Under the pieces are notes generated by a model that saw only the letters and a program-made list of their open reading frames with translations, was not told the DNA's origin and did not search any database. The position numbers and the translations under genes were made by a program. This document shows positions 10,131 through 19,894 of a DNA stretch of 23,549 nucleotides, one piece after another; the stretch's first letter is position 1; every line of letters starts with the position of its first letter. The stretch comes from Larix sibirica (taxonomy: Eukaryota; Streptophyta; Pinopsida; Pinales; Pinaceae): NCBI GenBank assembly GCA_004151065.3, contig NWUY0300103601.1:1-23549 (forward strand), read 5' to 3'.

Positions 10131-12589
10131 AGGCACCCTTCCTACTAATGGTGGTATCATGACTAGTCGACCATCATACCTCTAGGTTTGGGATTTTGTC
10201 AATTAGAATTCATAAATAATTCATTTTAAAAAAATATTTAACTAACCTAGAATGGATTAAATATAAAAAGGGAACTAAGACATGGACTCTTGTAGGTGAA
10301 AAGAGATTCAATACAATGACAATAGACTGGACATAAACAACCGAATGATAGAGTATGAGCATGCATCGACCTAGATGCAACCAACTCTCACCTAATGCTT
10401 TTAGCTAATGCTCACAAAAGGAAAAAAGAAACCAACATTGTGATGACCAATCCGACCATTATAAAATATGAAATTAGGCAAACAAAGATCATTCCCTCTT
10501 GATCGAAGAGCGAGGAGACCGTCAGAGAAGATAACCATGGGCATGACCATCCTAAACGACTAAGTGAATTGACAAGAGCATGAACCAAAATTCCAATGCG
10601 CGTTTCATTAAGCGTGCGAATTAGTTGTCACGCGCACAAGAACCACAACTACCATAGTCACCTACTCATAATAAATGCTCATTGATTTATGCTTCTATAA
10701 ATGCACCAGTGGTATTCGATGGAAAATACACCAGTGGTAGAAGATAGTTTAAAAATATTATATTATGAATTAGAGCGAGCACATTCCATTCCAAAGATTA
10801 CCAATTGGAAACTAGACCTCCATACCCTTGATACCCAGTATATAGATATGACACGCAAGAAAGTTGGAACGTCAACCAAACCTAAAATTTTAGAAGAATG
10901 ATTGAAGGCGCAATAAGAAGAATTAACTTTAACACCTTTACAGTCCCACTTTAATAGATTAAAGAAATTGAAGGAAGATGAATTCGGAAAAGTAGTGGAA
11001 GGAATTCTAGGAATGGGCCATCAGAGACAATAAATGGAACGAATAAGAAAATAAACTATGCTAAACTCTAACATTTACTTGGTGCGCCCCTTCTATCCAA
11101 CCAAGTGAACCTAAAATAATGGGCTGAAAAATTCCTCGTGAGCAGATACCATGAAGGAAAAATATGGTTGGACGAGACCATAGAGATAAATGACTCCTTA
11201 ATCTATCATATCACTTGTCTACCAATCAAAGGAAAATTGGTCACATAGAAACTAAGTCTCTAGAGATAATAGATGAATTTATAGGAACACCAGCGAGGAA
11301 GAAATCGAAAGGGTTGATCATCATTAAGGTGACCTATCAGTTGATAAAGTGGCTAGTAGCTCTGGCCATATGTCCGATATGAATTTGGAAATGGTAGAGA
11401 CGATAAAATCCATTGCAAGTGAAGCCAAGATATTAAACTAATTTGTTGACCACTTGGCCAACATAGTTAGAGCAAACTATGAAAAATTGCAAGAGAATGC
11501 GCAAGCAATCTGGTTTCCTTCATTTCCTATATGGATAACACTGATGAGGATACCCCCAATCGGTGAAGCAACATTCACCGATATAAATGTATTGATGTTG
11601 AATAAATTCAATATTTTTTAACCCAAGGGCATTCCATGAGACTCGACGAATGTGAGAATAATGCTAGAAAACTAGTTTGAAGTTGTAAAAAAAGGTGTGA
11701 TAGATGGAGGGTTCCCTAGCCGATCCGTTGTATTTTTCCATGGTCAACCCACATTTAGGTGGACCTCAACCATACTAAGGTATGGTATATTCAAGTAATG
11801 AGAGGATACTCATAGGAGCTCGACTACCACCCAAATGTATAGGAGGTGTTCGTTGACTTGGAGAATCAAGTGAACATTATGATCCATGTGTCGACGTTGG
11901 CATGGTATTCACAGTTGGAGATACTTTTTTCCTTAATGGACGGAGAAATGGAAGACCAATCCAAGACTATGATCTACATCAAAAATTTTGGCATGAAAGA
12001 CACACTAGACTAACAGTTAGCCATTATTCCATCTGACAATTAAGGGAAATATCCAGTTTACAAAGTAGTCGATGAGTTGATTGGAGATGAAGAAGAAGAA
12101 CCAGTGATAAAAGCAGTAGTGGAGCTTGTATTTGACAGACCATGCTAAAAGGAGAAGCTCTACCAAGTCGTAGAGTAGATTCTTACATAACAACAAAATA
12201 TCGAAGGAAAATCCACACGATAATCCAAGAAGAGGATGTTGTTGTTGACCTCAAGGATGTTGTTATTGACCTCAATAGTTGAGGTGGATTTAGTAGGAGG
12301 TTGAGAATAGGTTAAGACCATCATTATTTAGGAAACGAAGAAAAAATTTACCATCGAGAAGTGAATCCATAAAAACTTTAAGGACATCAAAGGCCAACAT
12401 TGACCATATAAGCATAGGTAATCGCTTCTCCTGTACCTCCCCCTCAAAAAAAGCTACAGATAACACAAAATATTGACGTAGAGGAACTAGTCGATGTATC
12501 TGACAAAAGCCCAACTTCGTCCCTAAAAGTATTAGAGGAAGAAATACCCCATCTCGTAGCATCAACTAATCCAACCATAATTATGAGTC

Positions 12590-13253
12590 CTTAAATTAAC
12601 AAGCTTCTTAATACTCTATCAACCATATTTTCCCAATTACAATAGTTAGGAACGGTCAAACCTATCCATGAAGGTACATCTTCTCCAAGCCATTTAGCCA
12701 TTTCTCCTCCTACACCGGCATGGAATTCTATGTCTCCTCAAGCTAAGAAAACAAATCAACTTCCTTGAATCAAATATGTCCTCAAGCCTAAAATTGCATC
12801 ACCTCCAATAACATTACCATACATTACATCAATTATGTCATCAATCATCCCACATGCCATCCTAACCATTGCAATGACTATCACTGTACAGTCCCTTTAC
12901 AAATTTTACCTCCTCTTGAATCAAATTCCACGCATACAACAATTGAGACAATCATCTCCTCGACTAGTCTATTAACCACATCGATGACTTCTCCAAAATA
13001 TGCACTCTCAACCACATATCTAACCATCTCTTCGACCCACATTACTCGGTTGTTAGTTCACAACCTTTTCCTAGCCATCGCTTCTACTCCTCCAACCACT
13101 TCCATATCATTCCCATCAATTTTTACCATATCAATCCCATCGACTTTGCCAGTTTCGACTACTACAACATCGACCATGAAAACAACTAGCCCAACTCTAT
13201 CCACAAAAGATACTCAACAAATAGCTCCAAATAGTGGATTAGGCAAAATATAG
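12590..13253 (+). pseudogene. Ser/Thr/Pro-rich middle of the extra ORF
   Basis: The plus-strand frame is strongly biased to Ser, Thr, Pro and Ile, for example PSTLPVSTTTTSTM near 13137-13178. It looks like a disordered linker between folded parts of the post-integrase protein. The 12984-13253 segment is open for 89 codons and is broken upstream by several stops. Confidence 0.45.
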
Positions 13254-13854
13254 AGTGCAAGAAAAATAGAAAAAGGAAAGTAGAAGAAAAACAAATAAGA
13301 ATTAAGGATTACAATACTAGTCCAACAAATGACTAGGACTGTAGTGACCATTGGAGCATTTACCCCCACAAGAGATTTAGATGAAGAATTAGATGAGTTC
13401 CTCAAGGTAATCAACAAAGTAGGGATTAAAAGATGGGGTGATGCTAACAAAAAGCTCAAGACATTAAAGAATGAATAGGAATATGCATGGAAGGCATGCA
13501 CAACATAAGTCAAGCAAGTAATTGGCCTCTTAGAAGGACCTCATCTAGAACTACCCCTCGGCTAGTTCCAGAGTCTCCTTGGGTTTGTATTCACCTACTT
13601 CCAACAAGTGATTGACTAGGAGAAGCAATAGTAGAACTATGAAACTAGTCTACTCATTGCTGATCAATTTCAAGATTTTGAAGAGAGGGATAAGGGACTT
13701 CAACTGTGAGGTCCTTGGAACTTGATCGACCATGGTGTTGAACAATTGTTATTCATATTAAGGGAAAATTTACATTGAATTATAGAACATGCAGACCACT
13801 CGCTGAGACTTATATGCAAGAAATACCACAAGAAACCGAGAGGCTAATAGAGTC

Positions 13855-14076
13855 TTGGACAAGCAAATCATCATGGAATTGCAACACACCTTAGAGCTGC
13901 AAAAGAAGGAACATCAGTGGCTACATGAAGCCAAGACTACACAGGGTGAAGTCAAATATTTGACTAATCAAACATATAAGATGATGCGTTTAGGAGAATT
14001 TCAACTACAGAATCTCGGACCTCACCCCCAAGGAATCATGACCAGTCCATTTCCCCCCAAAAAATTGCAACTATGA
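13855..14076 (+). pseudogene. Helical C-terminal end of the extra ORF
   Basis: 73 open codons rich in Gln, Glu, Lys and Leu (MELQHTLELQKKEHQWLHEA) suggest a coiled coil. The block ends at a TGA at 14074-14076, about 240 bp before the 3' LTR, a plausible original stop for the long post-integrase ORF. The apparent Met start is probably only the first Met after an upstream break. Confidence 0.4.
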
Positions 14077-14301
14077 GAACTCAATTTAGTCTGCACAAAC
14101 ATACAAACAATTTTAATAGATTGGGAGGATTTTTCACAGCTCCTTGGAGTTTCTCTCATGCCTTAGTTAAATATTGTGTTGAAGCACTCCACCTTGTGTA
14201 GTGTCCACATCTCCACAACCCTAAAACATTATTTTTTTTGTCATTTAGTAATTTTTGTATATTTACATCTCTGTGGTCTCTTCAGGATAAACAAAATTTT
14301 T

Positions 14302-14314
14302 GGGGTGGGGGAGA
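14302..14314 (+). other. Polypurine tract
   Basis: A run GGGGTGGGGGAGA follows TTTTT and abuts the TGTTGG start of the 3' LTR. This is the expected primer site for plus-strand DNA synthesis, and its position fixes the LTR boundary. Confidence 0.85.
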
Positions 14315-14664
14315 TGTTGGAGGAGCCTAGTCAACAAGTCGACTAGGTCCTCCTGACCGACCACCTAATGGTCAGCAAATCTAGTTGAGTTGGTTAAGCC
14401 GACTATGAGGCATTTAACAGTTGTAACTGTCTAACTAATTGTATATTGCACACACACATACATAGACACAAAATGTTGAATCACGATGAGAATAAGGATG
14501 ATTATCCGTCAATTTACAGTATGACTTTCTAATATAATATAATACTTATTGCTAGTGTGGCCAATACTTCTTCTTCATTCTCTTTATGTATGTATGTTCT
14601 CCTATCTATTTATATGTTTATAATGCACTAGTGGTAGCGACATGTAATCTCATAAATTGCAACA
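14315..14664 (+). repeat. 3' LTR of the 12.1-kb gypsy element
   Basis: It aligns with 2547-2882 and is 14 bp longer. It keeps the CTAG/GTCGAC palindrome near its start and the terminal CAACA. The TATA run of the other LTR is a CA repeat here. Substitutions and small indels are spread over the whole length, indicating a long time since insertion. Confidence 0.92.
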
Positions 14665-15125
14665 TATCTCATTCAAGAAAAAATCTATGATGGTGCAAAC
14701 TATTATTTAATACAAATTACTATTTAATAAATTATGAAACTTTGTCTAGTCAAGGATAAGAAGATATGTAGACAAGTTTAATTAAATATCATGAAGAAAG
14801 AAACGTAAATAAGGAGGGAAGAAAAGAGCAAACACGCTTCTTTTTTGTCATAAAATTCACTTTCATGTTGTAGTAACTTTTCAATTAGTCAATCTTATCA
14901 TTTTTATTGCATGGATCGAATCATTAACTTTAAAAAAATCTACATCACAAATGTTCGAAAAATTATTTCAATTGTAATTTAACAAAACAAAAAAGGGCAA
15001 TTTAATCTATGTAAAACTTTGTTAAAAAAGTTTTTTATTTATTTAATTTAGCTAAACAAAAAGTGAGTGAGATTTCAATCTATGTAAAATTTTGTTCCAA
15101 ATTTCAATGTTTTAGATTGAATCAA
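14665..15125. other. AT-rich spacer
   Basis: No coding frame, RNA gene or LTR terminus was seen. It consists mostly of A/T-rich text with short A and T runs. Confidence 0.6.
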
Positions 15126-15185
15126 TATTGGATAAATCCTGAGAAAGTGTTAGAGTATTGGATAAATCCTCAGAAAGTGTTAGAG
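15126..15185. repeat. 30-bp tandem duplication
   Basis: Two adjacent 30-bp units starting TATTGGATAAATCCT differ at one base (G or C at the 16th position). Near identity implies a recent slippage event in otherwise old sequence. Confidence 0.9.
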
Positions 15186-15731
15186 TATGTACAAATCTTT
15201 AATAAAAATAAAACTCCAATTATACTTAAAATTTGTTAATTTTTATTTATTTATTAAAATGTTAATTTTTAAAATGTGAAATATCATAAATATGAAAAAT
15301 ATGTTTTAAAATTTTCTTAAAAATATTAATATATTTTAATGTTATATGTTTTTTCATAAAATATATTATGGAAAATTTTCATAATAATGAGATCCATAAT
15401 ATTCATAACACTAAAATTAATCTATAAACTTAATATAAAATGCTATGTTTTAATATGCTTTAAAATAAATGAGTTCAAAATAAAAATACAATAAGGTATA
15501 ATTTTTTCATTTCAAATAGAAAACTAAATATTAGTAAATACTTGATATCACATAACTTTTCCTTAATTTAACGAAAAACTATAAATTATAAATATATTTT
15601 TAAACATGGAACTATATCTTGATAATAAAGAACAAATAATTAGAGATAAATTGGAAATACTATAAAACACTTAAATCATTCTTTGGATAGAGTAAGATCT
15701 AAAATTTCTTAGCTCTATGACCCACCCACGA
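15186..15731. other. Very AT-rich spacer
   Basis: Mostly A/T text with several ATTAAAAT-like and TATAAA-like words and no coding frame. It could include a scaffold/matrix attachment-like stretch by composition alone, which I do not claim. Confidence 0.55.
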
Positions 15732-15985
15732 ACACACCATTAAATAATCATAGTTTTGGTGAAATTTAATTTTAAAAACGAATAGTCAAAGGGTCACCAA
15801 CGTACACACCATTAAATAATCATAGTTTTGGTGAAATTTAATTAAAAAACGAATAGTCAAATTATTGCTTCTAGGTTTGCTATTTTTAAACGTATATGAA
15901 GCAATATAAACTCTAAAGAAACGAATCGTCAAATTATTGCTTCTAGGTTTGCCATTTTTTAACGTATATTAAGCAATATAAACTA
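15732..15985. repeat. Two overlapping duplications with a step of about 72 bp
   Basis: Segment 15732-15790 recurs at 15804-15861, and segment 15848-15912 recurs at 15920-15985, both at an offset of about 72 bp. The element AACGAATAGTCAAA is common to both and occurs three times (about 15777, 15848 and 15920, the last with one change). The two duplicated segments are otherwise unlike each other. The array lies 0.75-1.0 kb upstream of the DMP start codon. Confidence 0.88.
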
Positions 15986-16685
15986 TCAAATTAAATTACA
16001 TTGACATTGAGTATCCACTTCCTCCACCTAATTTTATTTTGACAAAGCCTTATGAATTTACACAGTGGTGGGAAGATAACCATTCTCCATTTTGGTTTGT
16101 TTAATATTCATTTTTTTTTGCGATTTTCCATTTTAGGTATATGACGGTATATTCATTTTATATTAATAACAACTATATTAATAATATTAATACGTCTTCG
16201 AATGAGATACATACTACAGAGAAAAACAAATCTTCTTTTTTACATGATATCCTTCCACTGCGACTCTTTCCCTTCGAACAAGGCGATGCGAGGTTTCTTC
16301 TTCGAGTAGTAAAGCTTCAGATCATTCATTACCCATTTACGAAACTTTCTGAAACGTACAACGTACTTCCAATGTAATAAGTTCCTTAAAACTGTCTTTT
16401 TAATTATCTATTCAAACTACGCTATTCATTATCCAGCCATTCTAATCGTCCGTGTTCACCAATAAGTTCAGTGTCGTTAAGTCGCGGGCATTGCTCACCT
16501 AACTAAATCAGTCTCGCACGCTAAAATTTATATTCTTCATTGGTTCACTTTCTACCAATGATCTCGTACCTTGCTAATGCCCGCATTTAATCTTCGAATA
16601 AGAAACCATATAATTGGCACATAAAGAGAACAGTTCCAGCGTTTGCTTCACGAAAATAAACACCTCGCGAATGAACAAAATATGA
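15986..16685 (+). other. Upstream region of the DMP gene
   Basis: No gene is recognised. A short ORF at 16141-16377 has no known motif and is poorly supported. CCAAT words at 16555 and around 16454, and ATTGG at about 16538, lie within 300 bp of the start codon and could belong to the promoter. Composition becomes less AT-rich toward the gene. Confidence 0.4.
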
Positions 16686-16687
16686 TC

Positions 16688-16694
16688 TATATAT
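16688..16694 (+). promoter_or_regulatory. Candidate TATA box of the DMP gene
   Basis: TATATAT lies 47-53 bp upstream of the ATG. If transcription starts about 30 bp downstream of it, the 5' leader is only about 20-25 bases. That is short, so a more distal promoter is possible. Confidence 0.45.
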
Positions 16695-16740
16695 CTATGC
16701 AGAAGTGGTGAATTCGATGCAAGAAAATTAATTAACAGAG

Positions 16741-17355
16741 ATGGCAGGATCATTGAGTGTTTCAGCTGAAACCAAAGCCGACGATGGTGGAAAAGTTAAA
16801 TTTTCGATATTAAGAAGAGCCGCATTAAAAGCTGCGGACAAAAGCCTTGAAAGCTTAGCCAAGCTTGTGAAATTGCTTCCCACGGCTACAGTGCTGGTTT
16901 TCAATGTTCTTTCTCCGGCCTTCACCAACGAAGGCCACTGCCAGAAGGTAAATAAAATCATAACTTCGTGCCTCTTGGCATTTTGTGCTCTTTCCTGTTA
17001 CTTTTCTACGTTCACGGACAGCTTCCGGGGTGAAGACGGTAAATTATACTATGGCATCGCTACCAAGAACGGGCTGTGGATATTCTTCGGCGCACTGAAC
17101 AAAACCAGTCCTGTTGATCTGTCTGCATACAGACTAAGATTCGCAGACTTCGTGCACGCCGTGTTATCAGTTGTGGTATTTGCTACAGTCGCTCTCATGA
17201 ATACCAACATCTCGCACTGCTTTTATCCGTCACTGTCAAATGATAAAAAGGCCCTCGTGATGGCTCTTCCTGGCAGTGTTGGATTTGCGTCCAGTGTGGT
17301 GTTTCTGCTATTCCCTTCGAAGCGCCATGGAATTGGATATCCGCGCTCAAAGTAG
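16741..17355 (+). CDS. DMP: DUF679 domain membrane protein (DMP family)
   Basis: A complete single-exon gene of 204 codons, the usual size and structure for plant DMPs. These are four-span membrane proteins of the ER, tonoplast or plasma membrane. In Arabidopsis, members act in membrane remodelling during senescence (DMP1) and in gamete fusion (DMP8/DMP9); which role applies here cannot be told. Family landmarks in order are LPTATVLVFNVLSPAFTNEG (46-65), FTDSF (91-95), KLYYGIATKNGLW (101-113), YRLRFADFVHAVLS (130-143) and a C-terminal KRHGIGYP (194-201). Predicted membrane spans are near 44-61, 72-91, 135-154 and 172-191. The short N-terminus (1-40) is charged and has no signal peptide. The start is supported by GAG-ATG-GC context (purine at -3, G at +4) and by the homologous segments following at normal distance. 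There are no internal stops, and the GC content is visibly above its flanks. Antisense ORF 16728-16961 is a shadow. Confidence 0.96.
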   Translation: MAGSLSVSAETKADDGGKVKFSILRRAALKAADKSLESLAKLVKLLPTATVLVFNVLSPAFTNEGHCQKVNKIITSCLLAFCALSCYFSTFTDSFRGEDGKLYYGIATKNGLWIFFGALNKTSPVDLSAYRLRFADFVHAVLSVVVFATVALMNTNISHCFYPSLSNDKKALVMALPGSVGFASSVVFLLFPSKRHGIGYPRSK

Positions 17356-17682
17356 CCGTTGTATATGACCTATTGCTAGCCTACCTATGTGCTATGAATG
17401 ATTTAAATTGTCTACCTTGTAATTATTTCTCTACTTTTCCCAGGGCTGTATCAGTAGTTTGGTAAGAAATTTGAATAGGTTTGGACGTGCTTCGATTTAA
17501 TATCTGCTCTTCTGTTTGTTGTAATAACTGGGTGCTGCAATGTTAGTATATTTGCTTTATATTGCACCAATCCACAATGTGGAAAAAACTGTACAAATGG
17601 AAATCAACGTGAAACCGATTTAAAAAAAATGTTGTGTCTTGGTATTAAATCGTTCCTCTAAAAATCAATGAAAAATCATGCC
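17356..17682 (+). other. 3' flank of the DMP gene
   Basis: Probable 3' untranslated region followed by spacer. T-rich and TGT-rich text (around 17505-17575) fits plant far-upstream polyadenylation elements, but no canonical AATAAA was found down to about 17640, so the transcript end is not placed. Confidence 0.35.
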
Positions 17683-17755
17683 ATGAAATTTTGTTAGAAG
17701 GTTAGGCAAGTAGATCTCTCTATGAAATTTTGTTAGAAGGTTAGTTTAGTAGATC
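17683..17755. repeat. 39-bp tandem duplication
   Basis: Two copies starting ATGAAATTTTGTTAGAAGG (17683 and 17722) match over about 34 bp with a few differences. It lies just downstream of the DMP gene. Confidence 0.9.
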
Positions 17756-17756
17756 A

Positions 17757-17783
17757 TTTTTATTTATTTATTTATTTATTTAC
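17757..17783. repeat. (TTTA)n microsatellite
   Basis: About six TTTA units run uninterrupted immediately after the 39-bp duplication. Confidence 0.9.
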
Positions 17784-17815
17784 AGGTTAGTGTAAATGTA
17801 TTGTTTTGTGCTTAT

Positions 17816-17968
17816 GCATATTTTGAATATTCTAGTCTAGATTATAATGTATATGTTTACATTAAAACATGGTTTATAATCAAAATAAGCATATCTTGAA
17901 TATTCTAACAAGTTTAGTCTAAATTACAATGTATATGTTCACATTAAAACATGGTTTATAATCAAAAT
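17816..17968. repeat. 73-bp tandem duplication
   Basis: Copy 1 (17816-17886) and copy 2 (17889-17968) share GCATAT, TTGAATATTCTA, AATGTATATGTT and ACATTAAAACATGGTTTATA. Copy 2 has about 9 extra bases after TTGAATATTCTA. This is the longest direct repeat downstream of the DMP gene. Confidence 0.9.
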
Positions 17969-18599
17969 GATGCAATTTCTTGAAAACAAAATTATAATTG
18001 TATATAAGAGTTTGTTCTGTTCTGTTCTTGTGCACTAGAAAAAACCAATATTTTTTTTAAAGTGTTAGTCTTAATTTATACTTGTACATCATACATTTTT
18101 TTTCCAAAATGGGAAAGGTAATAAAAATGTACACTAAAGATAACAGCCTATGTATTTTAGAAATATGATATAAGTATAAATAAAAATAAATAAAATATAG
18201 GAATCAATTTATATTTGTTCTTAAAACCAATTTCCATACAAAGATTTATAAGTGTATGTTGTTTCATAGAAATGGATATATGGTTCATATTTGCAAGTAT
18301 GGTTGAAAATAGCTTAAGAATAGGTATTTGTGAAAATGGATTTGTTTTTTGTTTATGCTACTAGAACCACTAGGTTTATCAATCAAAATCTAAAACCAAT
18401 GTAACTAACTCATCCAAATTGTAGATGAGAAGATGTAGTCTTGCAAAATAAATTACAAGAATGTGCATGCATTGATAACGTGCACAATTCCTATTCCATG
18501 TTATTATTCTTAGTCCTATTCAAGAAACTTCAATAAGATCCTAACACTAGTTTTCAATCTCTCATAACGATCAAGGCTTTTCCAACCATCCAAGCTCTC
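17969..18599. other. AT-rich spacer between the DMP gene and the second gypsy element
   Basis: No gene, RNA or mobile-element terminus was recognised. The left end of the second element's LTR may lie near the right edge of this stretch but could not be fixed. Confidence 0.5.
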
Positions 18600-18648
18600 G
18601 TGTGGTGGTATTAGGACATGTGGGGAGGGCTCTCTTTAGGGGGACATG

Positions 18649-18728
18649 AGGATGTTGTTTCTCTCTCCCAATAAATGTTAAAGGCATTAGGATGTTGTTT
18701 CCCTACCATGACTACAGTTAAGGCCTTA
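18649..18728. repeat. 40-bp imperfect tandem duplication
   Basis: AGGATGTTGTTT occurs at 18649 and 18689, each followed by related text ending GTTAAAGGC or GTTAAGGCC. It is internal to the probable LTR. Confidence 0.65.
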
Positions 18729-19644
18729 ATACCCATCCAGTATGCATGGAAGATATTAATGGCACTCATATCAAAATCTTAGGGAAAAGATCCACTATTA
18801 AGGGTTTGTGTCATTGTGTATAAGGTTTGTTCATGGTGCTTGATATTGAGAAGGTTCAATTAGAACTTAATTCCCTTGTTTACACCCTTGACCATGTGGC
18901 ATGGTCCATATCCATTTTTAGAGAACAAAAATGATTCACAACACATATATCCCACTCAAAGGCCTTTAAAGAACCCCTACAAATGACTCATGTGTCTGTA
19001 TGAGGACCCATTCAAGGCTATTGAGTCCAAGAACATTCAACAATATCCCTTAAGTGCTTGTTTTCCTTTATCGTCCATGTGCAAGGCCTTCAAACCCATG
19101 CTTGGTTTGAAAAATCTCTTAATCACACCCATATGCAACCCTCATGAAAAAGACCCGCCAAAAACGATTTGTGTTGTGATTTGTAGATATTGTTCATAGT
19201 GATTGAGATCGAAAAGTGGTGTTTAGCACCTAGGAACCATTATTCTCATCTTATAACATTGGATAGATGTATAGACACATTCCTAATGCACAACTAACAT
19301 ATTGATGGCACACAAAGCACCCTTGTAGGTGATTTTTAACCAGCATAGGTCATATTTGGATTTTTGGAGGCTTCTAAATTTTGCTTGATCCTGAGAATCT
19401 TTTTTAAAGGCTTGAACATACATTTTCTTTCTTGTTAGGGTAATACCTTAACCTCTCTACTTATAGGATATTTATGAATATTTTAATAATGTACAAAGAC
19501 ATCTCTTTTGAATAAGGCCTATTAGATAATTAATTGATAGTTACTCAATGTAAAGGGTGTTTTGTTAATTAACACCCACTAATTGGTCAACCCTCTTGAA
19601 TAGTGGGACTACAGTTAGTTAGGGTTTTTTATTGATGCACTACA

Positions 19645-19651
19645 TATAAAG
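19645..19651 (+). promoter_or_regulatory. LTR TATA box of the second element
   Basis: TATAAAG preceded by CACTACA is a good plant TATA context and lies at a sensible place in the LTR for a U3 promoter. Confidence 0.5.
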
Positions 19652-19882
19652 TAGAGGTTTTGGTAATGTGATCAAGGATTTTTATTGTAATTGTAGCTTT
19701 GATCATAGTAGGTTTCCCCCTCAAAGATACAAGTTAACATTTATCTCTCTTTCGAACATCATTAATAGAAAAGGTTATTTGTCATGTTCTATCTATTTCT
19801 CCCTTGTGTTTTTGGTTCTTGTCTAGCACTTTATGACATTCTCCTATTTTTCTCTATAATTGTAGGTTCAATACATTACAAG

Positions 19883-19894
19883 TGGTATCAAAGA
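19883..19894 (+). other. Primer-binding site, initiator-Met-tRNA type
   Basis: TGGTATCAAAGA matches the common plant site TGGTATCAGAGC at 10 of 12 bases and starts two bases after the LTR terminus TTACA. It marks the LTR/internal boundary and the plus orientation of the element. Confidence 0.88.

Larger units (their letters stand above)
10131..14076 (+). pseudogene. Extra post-integrase region with decayed ORF(s)
   Basis: About 3.9 kb between integrase and the 3' untranslated part is on the coding strand of the element and is not gag or pol. Open blocks include 10701-10901 (66 codons, MHQWYSMENTPVVEDS start), a readable stretch near 11130-11240 (RYHEGKIWLDETIEINDS), and blocks near 12984-13253 and 13855-14076. 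The arrangement suggests one long protein: a globular N-terminal part, a Ser/Thr/Pro-rich middle and a Gln/Glu/Lys-rich helical C-terminus. Athila and Tat-type elements carry additional ORFs here, sometimes called env-like. I see no hydrophobic stretch typical of an envelope protein. Function is unknown. No separate host gene is evident in it. Confidence 0.55.
2547..14664 (+). mobile_element. Degenerate Ty3/gypsy LTR retrotransposon, about 12.1 kb
   Basis: Two direct LTRs (2547-2882 and 14315-14664) bound an internal region of about 11.4 kb that reads, in order, gag, zinc knuckles, protease, reverse transcriptase, RNase H and integrase. Integrase after RNase H is the Ty3/gypsy order. The long region between integrase and the 3' LTR is as found in Athila- and Tat-type plant elements, which carry extra ORFs there, but I cannot assign the lineage firmly. 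Both LTRs start TGTTG and end CAACA. The LTRs differ at many positions and indels; I judge 75-80% identity by eye, not computed. Every domain is interrupted, so the copy is old and cannot move itself. No matching 5-bp target duplication is seen: GATAT lies before the 5' LTR and TATCT after the 3' LTR. Confidence 0.93.
18600..19880 (+). repeat. Probable LTR of the second gypsy element, left end uncertain
   Basis: The right end is fixed by TTACA at 19876-19880, two bases before a good primer-binding site. A TATA box (TATAAAG, 19645-19651) sits about 235 bp before that end. The left end was not found because no partner LTR is present to compare; 18600 is a guess. A 40-bp duplication lies at 18649-18728. 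The ORF at 18990-19199 inside has no known motif and is probably chance. Confidence 0.5.

Noticed and set aside
12290-12565. Minus-strand ORF of 91 codons
   Set aside because: It lies opposite the post-integrase coding strand and shows no motif; the plus strand carries the element's reading direction.
13214-13513. Minus-strand ORF of 99 codons, hydrophobic
   Set aside because: Its hydrophobic look comes from the complement of Lys/Glu-rich plus-strand coding sequence. It has no family motif.
10131-14076. Retroviral-type envelope gene in the post-integrase region
   Set aside because: No signal peptide, transmembrane stretch or cysteine pattern of an envelope protein is visible on the plus strand, so env is not claimed.
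16728-16961. Minus-strand ORF of 77 codons
   Set aside because: It is antisense to the DMP coding region and mirrors its codon pattern, so it is a shadow.
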